Positions 1 to 5,653 of a stretch of DNA of 6,171 nucleotides are shown here, in pieces. The notes below the pieces were generated by a model that did no database searches, was not told the DNA's origin, and worked only from the letters and a program-made list of their open reading frames with translations. The stretch covers positions 1-6,171 of the forward strand of contig CAYOWK010000093.1 of NCBI GenBank assembly GCA_964407665.1. The letters are read 5' to 3'. Each line of letters begins with the position of its first letter. Positions within the stretch are counted from its first letter, which is position 1. The position numbers were made by a program, and so were the translations under genes. Source of the stretch: CAYOWK01 sp964407665 (GTDB lineage Bacteria; Pseudomonadota; Alphaproteobacteria; Caulobacterales; Hyphomonadaceae).

Positions 1-779
1 ACGGGAAGCGCGTGCAGGCGATGGGCGGCGCCAAGAACCACGGCATCATCCTGCCCGACGCCGACATGGACCAGGTCGTCCGCGACATCTCTGGCGCGGC
101 CTACGGCTCGGCGGGCGAGCGCTGCATGGCGCTGCCGGTGGCCGTCACGGTGGGCAAGAAGACCGGCGACGAGTTCGTCGAACGGATGCTGGAGACCGCC
201 CGTACGCTCAAGGTGGGCGTCTCGACCGATGCGGAGGCGCACTATGGACCCGTGGTCTCCGCCGCTCACCGGCAGCGCGTCGAGAGCTATATCCAGATGG
301 GCGTCGATGAAGGCGCCACGCTGAAGCTGGATGGGCGCGGCCACACCCTGCAGGGCCACGAGAACGGCTTCTTCATCGGCCCGTCGCTGTTCGACCATGT
401 GAAGCCCACGATGCGCTCCTACCAGGAAGAGATCTTCGGGCCCGTGCTGCAGGTCGTGCGCGCCGAGACGCTGGAAGAGGCTGCGGCCCTGCCCTCCAAC
501 CACCCCTATGGCAACGGCGTCGCGATCTTCACGCGCAACGGCCGCGCGGCGCGCGAGTTCGCGGCGCAGGTGAATGTGGGCATGGTGGGCATCAACGTGC
601 CGATCCCGGTGCCGGTCGCCTACCACACTTTCGGCGGCTGGAAGCGCTCCGCCTTTGGCGACACCAACCAGCATGGAACCGAGGGCGTGCGCTTCTGGAC
701 GAAGATCAAGACGGTGACGCAGCGCTGGCCGGAAGGCGACAGCGGGGACTCGGCGTTCATCATTCCGACGATGCGGTAA
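1..779 (+). CDS. mmsA: Methylmalonate-semialdehyde dehydrogenase (CoA-acylating), 3' half; 5' end outside the window
   Basis: This cytoplasmic enzyme oxidises methylmalonate semialdehyde with NAD+ and CoA to propionyl-CoA, the last step of valine breakdown (and malonate semialdehyde to acetyl-CoA). The reading frame is open from the window edge (first full codon at 3) and gives about 259 residues of a protein usually near 500. Family hallmarks visible are GKRVQAMGGAKNH at the start, the catalytic-cysteine motif GSAGERCMALP (Cys codon 123-125), EEIFGPVLQVV (from about 425) and the C-terminal stretch GINVPIPVPVAYHTFGGWKRS. These are specific to the MmsA branch of the aldehyde dehydrogenases, so the call is secure. 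The N-terminal NAD-binding half and the true start are missing. The stop TAA is 43 bases before the next gene on the same strand, and no terminator hairpin is obvious in that gap, so it is probably cotranscribed with the genes that follow. Confidence 0.95.
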   Translation, partial: GKRVQAMGGAKNHGIILPDADMDQVVRDISGAAYGSAGERCMALPVAVTVGKKTGDEFVERMLETARTLKVGVSTDAEAHYGPVVSAAHRQRVESYIQMGVDEGATLKLDGRGHTLQGHENGFFIGPSLFDHVKPTMRSYQEEIFGPVLQVVRAETLEEAAALPSNHPYGNGVAIFTRNGRAAREFAAQVNVGMVGINVPIPVPVAYHTFGGWKRSAFGDTNQHGTEGVRFWTKIKTVTQRWPEGDSGDSAFIIPTMR

Positions 780-809
780 CGCATCGACCTCGCCACGCGC
801 AACGCCGGC

Positions 810-814
810 AGGAG
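810..814 (+). promoter_or_regulatory. Ribosome-binding site supporting the TTG start at 823
   Basis: AGGAG lies 8 bases before the TTG at 823. This favours TTG over the next in-frame start, the ATG at 889, which has only a GAACGA stretch ahead of it. It is one of three TTG starts proposed in this window. Confidence 0.55.
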
Positions 815-822
815 CTCACCGT

Positions 823-1581
823 TTGCCTCAACCGAGAACATGGGCCGCCTGGCCGAACGGAGGCTCGCACCGGCTCCACGAACGACTGATGAGCCGAGGC
901 TTTGGCGTTCCGCTGCGGTTGCTTGAAGAGTGGGCGCGGCACCGAGGTGAAAAGGCGGACGTCCTGTCCAGCAAGCTTTTCGCCGATGCGGACGCCGGGA
1001 TGCAGGCCATGCTCAATCATGGCGCCTGGCAGGGGGCGTTGAGCGAACCGTATGCACAGTCCCTGCGCGACTATCGGAAAAGCAACAGGCCGGCGAACGA
1101 CCCTCTGGAATTCGAGCCCTGGGCGCAGGCAGCGCTTGTGCTGGAAGCTGCACACAAGGACATCCCTCCCGACCAATCATTTCCGAAGCAAGCCGATCTC
1201 AAGCTGTTCCTTGAAACAGCAGCCGCATCGGAGGGCTTCGTGCGCAAAACGCAGAGAGCGTCCGGGCTCAACCAGATCATCGCCAGGCGCATCTCCGGGG
1301 ACCTCTGGCTCTGGTTCCAGCTCCGTCAGCGCTTCTGGGTTCCGGGAGCGGGAGGCACGATAAACACAGCCTGCGGGCTGTTCTGGCCGAACAGCTATTT
1401 GGAGATCAACGCCGATGTCATTGTCCCCGGTCTCAGCTACTACAGAATCTACGACACGGAGCGCGCGGCGGCCCTTGGGTGCCTGGCTTTGGTCGCCACC
1501 CTCGATGAGCTGGCGGCTATCCTTGTGCCGGTGAACATGGACGAGACAGGCCGCACTGAACGAGGACTACGCAGACCATGA
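823..1581 (+). CDS. Unrecognised 252-aa protein inserted between mmsA and the enoyl-CoA hydratase gene
   Basis: I do not recognise this protein. It is predicted to be soluble: no signal peptide and no clear membrane segment. The N-terminal two thirds look helical and charged. The region around residues 159-210 is aromatic-rich (GDLWLWFQLRQRFWVPG, then GLFWPNSYLEIN and GLSYYRIYDTE) and looks like a beta-strand core, followed by a hydrophobic helix at about 214-236. A coding role is supported by length, an AGGAG at good distance from the TTG start, and an ATGA overlap at 1578-1581 that couples it to the hydratase gene. By hand count it contains six AGA/AGG arginine codons plus ATA and CTA, against one AGR codon in the 377-codon dehydrogenase downstream. 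This suggests foreign or recent origin. It has no evident link to valine catabolism. If the first start is wrong, the ATG at 889 would give a 230-aa protein. Confidence 0.75.
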   Translation: MPQPRTWAAWPNGGSHRLHERLMSRGFGVPLRLLEEWARHRGEKADVLSSKLFADADAGMQAMLNHGAWQGALSEPYAQSLRDYRKSNRPANDPLEFEPWAQAALVLEAAHKDIPPDQSFPKQADLKLFLETAAASEGFVRKTQRASGLNQIIARRISGDLWLWFQLRQRFWVPGAGGTINTACGLFWPNSYLEINADVIVPGLSYYRIYDTERAAALGCLALVATLDELAAILVPVNMDETGRTERGLRRP

Positions 1582-2351
1582 CCTACTCCACCCTCCTCTT
1601 TGAAACGCGCGGACGCGTCGCGCTCATCACGCTGAACCGGCCCGATGCGCTGAATGCGCTCAACGCCGAGACCATGCGCGAGGTCGCCAGCCTCATCGCG
1701 GAGATCGACCGCAACCCGGAGATCGCCTGCACGGTCATCACGGGCGCGGGCCGCGCCTTCGCCGCCGGGGCCGACATCCGCGAGATGCAGCCGCAGTCCT
1801 TCTCCGACATGTATGTCGCCGACTATTTCGCCGGGTGGGACCGGTTCGCGGCGGCGCGCAAACCAGTGATCGCGGCGGTGAACGGCTTCGCGCTGGGCGG
1901 CGGATGCGAGCTGGCGATGATGTGCGACATCATCATTGCGTCCGAGGCCGCGAAGTTCGGCCAGCCGGAGATCAAGCTTGGCGTGGCGCCGGGCATGGGC
2001 GGCTCGCAGCGTCTGACGAAGGCCATCGGCAAGGCCAAGGCGATGGACCTGATCCTGACCGGCCGCATGATCGACGCCGCCGAGGCCGACCGCATCGGCC
2101 TTGTCTCGCGGGTCGTGCCGGCAGACAAGCTGATGGAGGAAGCGATGGCCTCCGCCGAGACCATCGCCTCCTACTCCATCGTGGCGCTGATGGCCGCCAA
2201 GGAGATGACGTCGCAGGCTCTGGAGCTTTCCACCGCCGAGGGCGTCAAGTTCGAGCGGAGGCTGTTCCAGGCGCTGTTCGGGACGGCCGACCAGAAGGAA
2301 GGCATGGACGCCTTCAACAACAAGCGGAAAGCAGAGTGGGGGGACAGATAG
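1578..2351 (+). CDS. Enoyl-CoA hydratase (crotonase family), probably acting on methacrylyl-CoA in valine degradation
   Basis: The enzyme adds water across the 2,3 double bond of short enoyl-CoA thioesters. Next to an isobutyryl-CoA-type dehydrogenase, the likely substrate is methacrylyl-CoA, giving 3-hydroxyisobutyryl-CoA. The 257-aa length is normal for the family. Oxyanion-hole and CoA-binding motifs are GRAFAAGADI (residues 58-67) and NGFALGGGCELAMMCD (102-117). The two catalytic glutamates of true hydratases are present as Glu111 (GGGCE) and Glu131 (FGQPEIKLG), matching the mammalian mitochondrial ECHS1 pattern. Their presence argues against an isomerase or the hydrolase HIBCH. The C-terminus is of ordinary length (FNNKRKAEWGDR). 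The ATG lies inside the stop of the upstream gene (ATGA), with AGGA about 11 bases before it, so translation is probably coupled. The next open frame begins on the very next codon after its TAG. A broader role in fatty-acid oxidation cannot be excluded. Confidence 0.95.
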   Translation: MTYSTLLFETRGRVALITLNRPDALNALNAETMREVASLIAEIDRNPEIACTVITGAGRAFAAGADIREMQPQSFSDMYVADYFAGWDRFAAARKPVIAAVNGFALGGGCELAMMCDIIIASEAAKFGQPEIKLGVAPGMGGSQRLTKAIGKAKAMDLILTGRMIDAAEADRIGLVSRVVPADKLMEEAMASAETIASYSIVALMAAKEMTSQALELSTAEGVKFERRLFQALFGTADQKEGMDAFNNKRKAEWGDR

Positions 2352-2756
2352 TTGGTTTCAGGCACGCCTACGGAAACTTCAGGAGTAACACCCTCAGCAT
2401 CTTGGCCTGCCGACTTTCTTCACGATTTCGGGTCGCAGTTTCCTGACATTGGAGGAGTCGTCGCGAGGAGCGCGGAGAACTATGGCGAACCCCTGCCCCA
2501 TCTCGCCATGGCCGATATCGCCCGCTATCTGCAGCAACGCTTCTGCAGCAGCGCTTCAAACGATCTTCAGCTTGGTGAGATCAGGCGCAGGCTTTCGTTT
2601 ATCAGCGACGGCTTCGAAGCAGGAAGTGAGTTCGTGGTCGAGATGATCGCGGTGTCCTTCATCGAGAACCTGTCCTATCCCGGCGAAGAAGGTTCCGGCA
2701 TCGTATCGCTGTTGCCGGCCAACCTGCTTGCTGAACTAGAAAGACAACGGTCCTAA
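2352..2756 (+). CDS. Unrecognised small protein (134 aa) between the hydratase and dehydrogenase genes; possible immunity-like family
   Basis: This small, acidic, soluble protein has no signal peptide or membrane segment. The distinctive parts are FLHDFGSQFPDI (residues 22-33), EPLPHLAMADIARYL (46-60) and VVEMIAVSFIENLSYPGEEG (about 93-112). From memory, this order of motifs resembles a family of small uncharacterised bacterial proteins, some thought to be immunity-like; I cannot confirm an accession. The proposed TTG start directly follows the hydratase TAG and is in the same frame, with a G-rich stretch (2338-2344) 7 bases upstream. The next in-frame ATG, at codon 53, would remove the first motif, so the TTG is preferred. 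Four AGR codons in 134, plus GTA and CTA, set it apart from the flanking enzymes. It ends 4 bases before the dehydrogenase ATG, so it shares the transcript. Start choice and function are uncertain; coding status is fairly likely. Confidence 0.65.
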   Translation: MVSGTPTETSGVTPSASWPADFLHDFGSQFPDIGGVVARSAENYGEPLPHLAMADIARYLQQRFCSSASNDLQLGEIRRRLSFISDGFEAGSEFVVEMIAVSFIENLSYPGEEGSGIVSLLPANLLAELERQRS

Positions 2757-2760
2757 CGGA

Positions 2761-3894
2761 ATGTCCCTGACCTCCGAACAGATCTTCATCCAGGACACCG
2801 CGAGGCGTTTCGCCGACGAGCGGCTGCGCCCCAATACGGCGCGGTGGGAGGCTGAGGGGAATCTGGATCGCGCCGTTCTGAAGGAGCTGTGCGAGCTGGG
2901 CTTCGGCGGGATCTATGTGGGCGAGGAGCATGGCGGCTCGGCGCTCTCGCGGCTCGATGCTGTGCTGATCTTCGAGCAGCTGTCGATGGGCGACATCTCG
3001 CACGCAGCCTTCCTGTCGATCCACAACATGGCGGCGTGGATGGTGGACCGGTTCGCTGGCGACGGGCTGCGGGCGGAGGTTCTGCCGGGGCTCGTTTCGG
3101 GGGAGCTGATTGCCTCCTACTGTCTGACGGAACCGGGCGCAGGCTCCGACGCGGCGAGCCTCAAGACCAGCGCGCGGCGCGACGGCGACGACTATGTGCT
3201 GAACGGCGCCAAGGCGTTCATCTCGGGCGCTGGCTTTTCGGACGTCTATGTCGTGATGGCGCGGACGGCGGATACAGGCGCCAAGGGCGTCTCGACTTTC
3301 GTGGTCGGCAAGGATGTATCCGGTCTCTCCTTCGGCAAGCCCGAGGACAAGATGGGCTGGCGGGCGCAACCCACGGCAGCCGTCATTTTCGACGATGTGC
3401 GCGTGCCCGCCAGCCGCCGTCTCGGCGGCGAGGGCGAGGGCTTCCGCTATGCGATGGCGGGGCTGGACGGCGGGCGGCTGAACATTGCGGCGGCGGCGCT
3501 GGGCGGCGCGCAGGAGGCGGCGAACAAGGCGCTGGCCTATGCAAAGGACCGCAAACAATTCGGCTCGGCCATTGCGGACTTCCAGGCCAGCCAGTTCAAG
3601 CTCGCCGACATGGAGACGGAGCTGCAGGCCGCCCGCGCCCTGCTCTACGAGGCCGCCACCCGGCTGGACGAAAAGGCGCCGGACGCCACGCGCTTCTGCG
3701 CCATGGCCAAGCGCTTCGTCACCGACACCGCCTTCAAGGTCGCCAATGACGCTCTGCAGCTCCACGGTGGATATGGCTATCTGGCGGACTACGGCATCGA
3801 GCGCATCGTGCGCGACCTGCGCGTCCACCAGATTCTCGAAGGCACCAACGAGATCATGCGGGTGATCATCTCGCGGGACATGCTGCGGCAGTAG
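2761..3894 (+). CDS. Acyl-CoA dehydrogenase, isobutyryl-CoA dehydrogenase type
   Basis: This FAD flavoenzyme removes two hydrogens at C2-C3 of an acyl-CoA and passes electrons to electron-transfer flavoprotein. In this operon the substrate is most likely isobutyryl-CoA from valine, giving methacrylyl-CoA. The full 377 residues match the family length. Visible are the N-terminal helical domain (1-115), the first signature CLTEPGAGSD (121-130) in the beta domain, KDRKQFGSAI before the C-terminal helices, the second signature starting QLHGGYGY (333-340), and the catalytic base Glu360 in ILEGTNEIMR, the normal place for this subfamily. The segment RDLRVHQILEGTNEIMRVIISRDML resembles human ACAD8 closely. 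No convincing Shine-Dalgarno precedes the ATG, which lies 4 bases after the upstream stop, so its translation may depend on ribosomes arriving from the 134-aa gene. Isovaleryl- or 2-methylbutyryl-CoA are alternative substrates. Confidence 0.93.
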   Translation: MSLTSEQIFIQDTARRFADERLRPNTARWEAEGNLDRAVLKELCELGFGGIYVGEEHGGSALSRLDAVLIFEQLSMGDISHAAFLSIHNMAAWMVDRFAGDGLRAEVLPGLVSGELIASYCLTEPGAGSDAASLKTSARRDGDDYVLNGAKAFISGAGFSDVYVVMARTADTGAKGVSTFVVGKDVSGLSFGKPEDKMGWRAQPTAAVIFDDVRVPASRRLGGEGEGFRYAMAGLDGGRLNIAAAALGGAQEAANKALAYAKDRKQFGSAIADFQASQFKLADMETELQAARALLYEAATRLDEKAPDATRFCAMAKRFVTDTAFKVANDALQLHGGYGYLADYGIERIVRDLRVHQILEGTNEIMRVIISRDMLRQ

Positions 3895-3940
3895 GTGACT
3901 ACCCCCTCCCTTTCACTCACGCGTGGCGTGTGATTTGCTC

Positions 3941-3966
3941 GCCTCCAGGCTGAACCAGCCGGAGGC
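3941..3966 (+). promoter_or_regulatory. Hairpin that hides the ribosome-binding site of the pentapeptide-repeat gene
   Basis: GCCTCC (3941-3946), a bulged A, and GGCT (3948-3951) pair exactly with AGCC (3957-3960) and GGAGGC (3961-3966) around a GAACC loop. This gives a ten-pair, GC-rich stem with one bulge. The 3' arm contains GGAGG (3961-3965), which sits 9 bases before the TTG start at 3975 and is the only good ribosome-binding site there. The hairpin could limit initiation, or it could be a weak transcription stop for the operon ending at 3894. No T-run follows, which disfavours an intrinsic terminator. Confidence 0.55.
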
Positions 3967-3974
3967 GTCTCGCC

Positions 3975-4844
3975 TTGAAACACCTGTCGCTAACCCTGTT
4001 TGCGCTTGCCGCCGCGCTCGGCAACGCCCCTGTGGCCGGCGCCGAGGCCCTTGAAGACCGCGAAGCCGCCCGTCAGGCGCGAGCCGAACGCGTTGCCGGC
4101 GGCGCCGACTGCAAGGCCTGCGACCTGTTCCAGACCGACCTCAGCTATCAGGAAGTCGCCGGACGCGACCTCTCGAACGCCCGCCTGCGCCAGGCGAACA
4201 TGAGCCTGGCCACGTTTGACCGCGTGAACTTTTCCGGGGCCGACCTGTCCGTGCTGGAAGGATTCGGCGCACGCTTTGACCGCTCGAACTTCTCCGGAGC
4301 CAACTTCACCAATGCTTCTCTTGTCGGGGCCTGGTTCGGCGGCGCGAACCTAACCGGCGCCACGCTGACCGGCTCCAACCTCTCTGGCGCTTTCCTAGCG
4401 ACAGCCAAGGGCCTGACGCGTGGCCAGCTGGCATCCGCATGCGGCGATGCTGACACAAGCCTGCCCGCCGGTCTCGCCATCCCGATGTGCAGCGCCACTA
4501 CGCGAGAGGCGCCCGTTCCCGCGCTGGAACCGGCGCCAGTCGAGCCGGAAAGCGTTCCGGTTTCGGCTCCCGCGGCGCCGCCCGCCCCTGCCCGACCCAC
4601 AATCACCGCAGCTCCGATCGCTGCTGCCCTTCCGCCCATCGCGCCGCCGGTTGAAGCCGTCGCCCAGCCCGTCGCCCCCTCGCCCGCAGACTTTGATCTT
4701 CCCACGCTGCCCGCCACGATCGTCCCGCCGGCTGCGCCATCGACGCTGACGCCGGGCGCCGAGCCGTCCGGTTCCGCTCCGGAACGCCCGTTGCTGCGGG
4801 GTCCGACCCGCGACGATACGGACCTGCTCGGCGGCCGGAACTAG
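3975..4844 (+). CDS. Exported pentapeptide-repeat protein with Pro/Ala-rich C-terminal tail
   Basis: A 289-aa protein predicted to enter the periplasm or be secreted. A signal peptide (MKHL, then a hydrophobic run and AGA at 21-23) should be cleaved near residue 23-25. Residues 49-143 form a pentapeptide-repeat stretch: hydrophobic residues (Leu, Phe, Met or Val) fall on every fifth position from 51 to 141, interrupted only by Gly96. Two residues before them, Ala or another small residue predominates from position 69 on. Nineteen steps would give a right-handed beta-helix of nearly five coils. Cys46 and Cys49 (CKAC) open the helix, and Cys156 and Cys172 follow it in a short capping segment (GQLASACGD, then IPMC). 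Residues about 176-270 are Pro/Ala-rich and probably disordered, a likely spacer or wall-spanning tail. The start is the TTG at 3975: an in-frame TGA at 3951 blocks anything upstream, and the signal peptide begins here. The role is unknown. Confidence 0.85.
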   Translation: MKHLSLTLFALAAALGNAPVAGAEALEDREAARQARAERVAGGADCKACDLFQTDLSYQEVAGRDLSNARLRQANMSLATFDRVNFSGADLSVLEGFGARFDRSNFSGANFTNASLVGAWFGGANLTGATLTGSNLSGAFLATAKGLTRGQLASACGDADTSLPAGLAIPMCSATTREAPVPALEPAPVEPESVPVSAPAAPPAPARPTITAAPIAAALPPIAPPVEAVAQPVAPSPADFDLPTLPATIVPPAAPSTLTPGAEPSGSAPERPLLRGPTRDDTDLLGGRN

Positions 4845-4938
4845 ACCGGTTCATCAGCATCGGCGCCCTTCCGGCAGGCTGGTCTGCGGCGCACCGACGC
4901 ATCGCTGCCTTTTACACCGATCCTGACCCGTCCCGAGC

Positions 4939-4966
4939 TTGACCAACTCTGGAACGTTTCTAAGTT
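4939..4966 (+). promoter_or_regulatory. Candidate promoter of the peroxiredoxin gene
   Basis: TTGACC (4939-4944) matches five of six bases of the sigma-70 -35 consensus. After 16 bases comes TAAGTT (4961-4966), a poor -10 with three of six matches. Transcription would begin near 4973, giving a leader of about 65 bases. This is the best candidate in the 194-base gap (4845-5038); the -10 is weak and an activator may be needed. Confidence 0.35.
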
Positions 4967-5020
4967 GCGCCGCAGCAAGAGCGGCCATCAGGCCGCCCGA
5001 CTCTCTGGAAACTCTGGAAA
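4947..5020 (+). repeat. Three copies of CTCTGGAA around the peroxiredoxin promoter and leader
   Basis: CTCTGGAA occurs at 4947-4954, inside the candidate promoter spacer, and again at 5003-5010 and 5012-5019. The last two belong to a perfect tandem of the nine-base unit CTCTGGAAA (5003-5020) that runs to within 4 bases of the GAGG ribosome-binding site. The copies could be protein-binding sites or a slippage duplication. Confidence 0.5.
4981..4996 (+). other. Perfect 6-bp hairpin in the peroxiredoxin leader
   Basis: GCGGCC (4981-4986) pairs with GGCCGC (4991-4996) across an ATCA loop. It falls between the candidate promoter and the ribosome-binding site, so it would form near the 5' end of the message. 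No T-run follows, so it is not a terminator; it may stabilise the transcript. Confidence 0.4.
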
Positions 5021-5038
5021 TTTCGAGGCGAACACCCA

Positions 5039-5578
5039 ATGCTGCACCGCAAGGTTCCCAAGGTCATCTTCCGCACCCGCGTCCGCGACGAGAGCATCGG
5101 CGGCGACAACCCCTTCCGCTGGCAGGACATGACGACCGACGACTATTTCAAGGGCAAGAAGGTCGTCCTGTTCTCGCTGCCGGGCGCCTTCACGCCGACC
5201 TGCTCCACCTACCAGCTGCCGGACTACGAGAAGCTCTGGCCGGAATTCCAGGCCCAGGGCGTGGACGCCATCTACTGCATGTCGGTCAACGATACCTTTG
5301 TGATGAACGCCTGGGCCAAGGGCCAGAACCTCCAGCACGTGAAGGTGATCCCGGACGGCTCGGGCGAGTTCACCCGCAAGATGGGCATGCTGGTCGCCAA
5401 GGATAACCTCGGCTTCGGCGCCCGCTCATGGCGCTACGCCGCCGTCATCGAGGACGGAGTGGTCACGCAGTGGTTCGAGGAGCCCGGCTTCGAGGACAAC
5501 TGCGGCACCGACCCCTACGGCGAATCCTCTCCGCAGAACGTGCTGAAGCACCTGCAGACGGAAAAAGTCCCGGCCTGA
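5039..5578 (+). CDS. Peroxiredoxin, Prx5 family (AhpC/TSA superfamily)
   Basis: A cytoplasmic thiol peroxidase that reduces hydrogen peroxide and organic hydroperoxides; bacterial Prx5 enzymes usually take electrons from glutathione/glutaredoxin or thioredoxin. The 179-aa length is normal. The active site PGAFTPTCS carries Thr52 and the peroxidatic Cys55, and Arg132 in SWRYAAVI is the third catalytic residue. Further cysteines are Cys80 (IYCMSVND) and Cys155 (EDNCGTDPYGESS). Cys155 lies roughly where human PRDX5 has its resolving cysteine, so a two-Cys cycle is possible though not shown. The N-terminus (KVPKVIFRTRVRDESIGGDNPFRW) is that of the long bacterial Prx5 subgroup. GAGG at 5025-5028 is 10 bases before the ATG. 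It is probably a single-gene unit: own candidate promoter upstream, terminator 27 bases downstream. The leader has repeats and a hairpin that may regulate it. Confidence 0.93.
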   Translation: MLHRKVPKVIFRTRVRDESIGGDNPFRWQDMTTDDYFKGKKVVLFSLPGAFTPTCSTYQLPDYEKLWPEFQAQGVDAIYCMSVNDTFVMNAWAKGQNLQHVKVIPDGSGEFTRKMGMLVAKDNLGFGARSWRYAAVIEDGVVTQWFEEPGFEDNCGTDPYGESSPQNVLKHLQTEKVPA

Positions 5579-5601
5579 TTGGCGGCGACAGCCTGAAACG
5601 G

Positions 5602-5632
5602 AAAAGGCCCGGGGTTCGCCCCGGGCCTTTTT
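5602..5632 (+). terminator. Strong intrinsic terminator, probably bidirectional, between convergent genes
   Basis: GGCCCGGGG (5606-5614) pairs with CCCCGGGCC (5619-5627) around a TTCG loop. AAAA before (5602-5605) and TTTTT after (5628-5632) lengthen the stem and give a U-tract in the plus direction. In the minus direction the A-run becomes a four-base U-tract. It ends the peroxiredoxin transcript and can also stop aspS, whose stop codon is at 5693-5691. Confidence 0.92.
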
Positions 5633-5653
5633 GTTTCGGGGCCTGAAGAGGCA

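Noticed and set aside
1835..2446. 203-codon frame within the hydratase gene (+ strand, other phase)
   Set aside because: The product is Arg/Gly/Asp-rich repetitive sequence typical of a shifted frame in a high-GC gene; the hydratase frame has all catalytic motifs.
2659..3828. 389-codon open frame on the minus strand opposite the acyl-CoA dehydrogenase gene
   Set aside because: Its translation is low-complexity and rich in Arg, Ala, Gly and His with no known motif, and the plus strand carries a complete, motif-perfect enzyme. Long antisense frames are expected opposite high-GC genes.
3911..3931. CACGC/GCGTG inverted repeat in the gap before the pentapeptide gene, considered as an operator
   Set aside because: Only five pairs with a three-base loop, followed by mismatches, and no promoter could be placed beside it.
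4148..4717. 189-codon minus-strand frame opposite the pentapeptide-repeat gene
   Set aside because: Gly/Ala-rich translation mirrors the Pro/Ala-rich and Ala-Asn-Leu repeats of the plus strand; no independent coding features.
4863..4892. Imperfect stem GCGCC/GGCGC with inner GCAG/CTGC after the pentapeptide gene, considered as its terminator
   Set aside because: It needs a six-base bulge and has no T-run after it. No convincing terminator for that gene is visible, so read-through into the peroxiredoxin gene stays possible.
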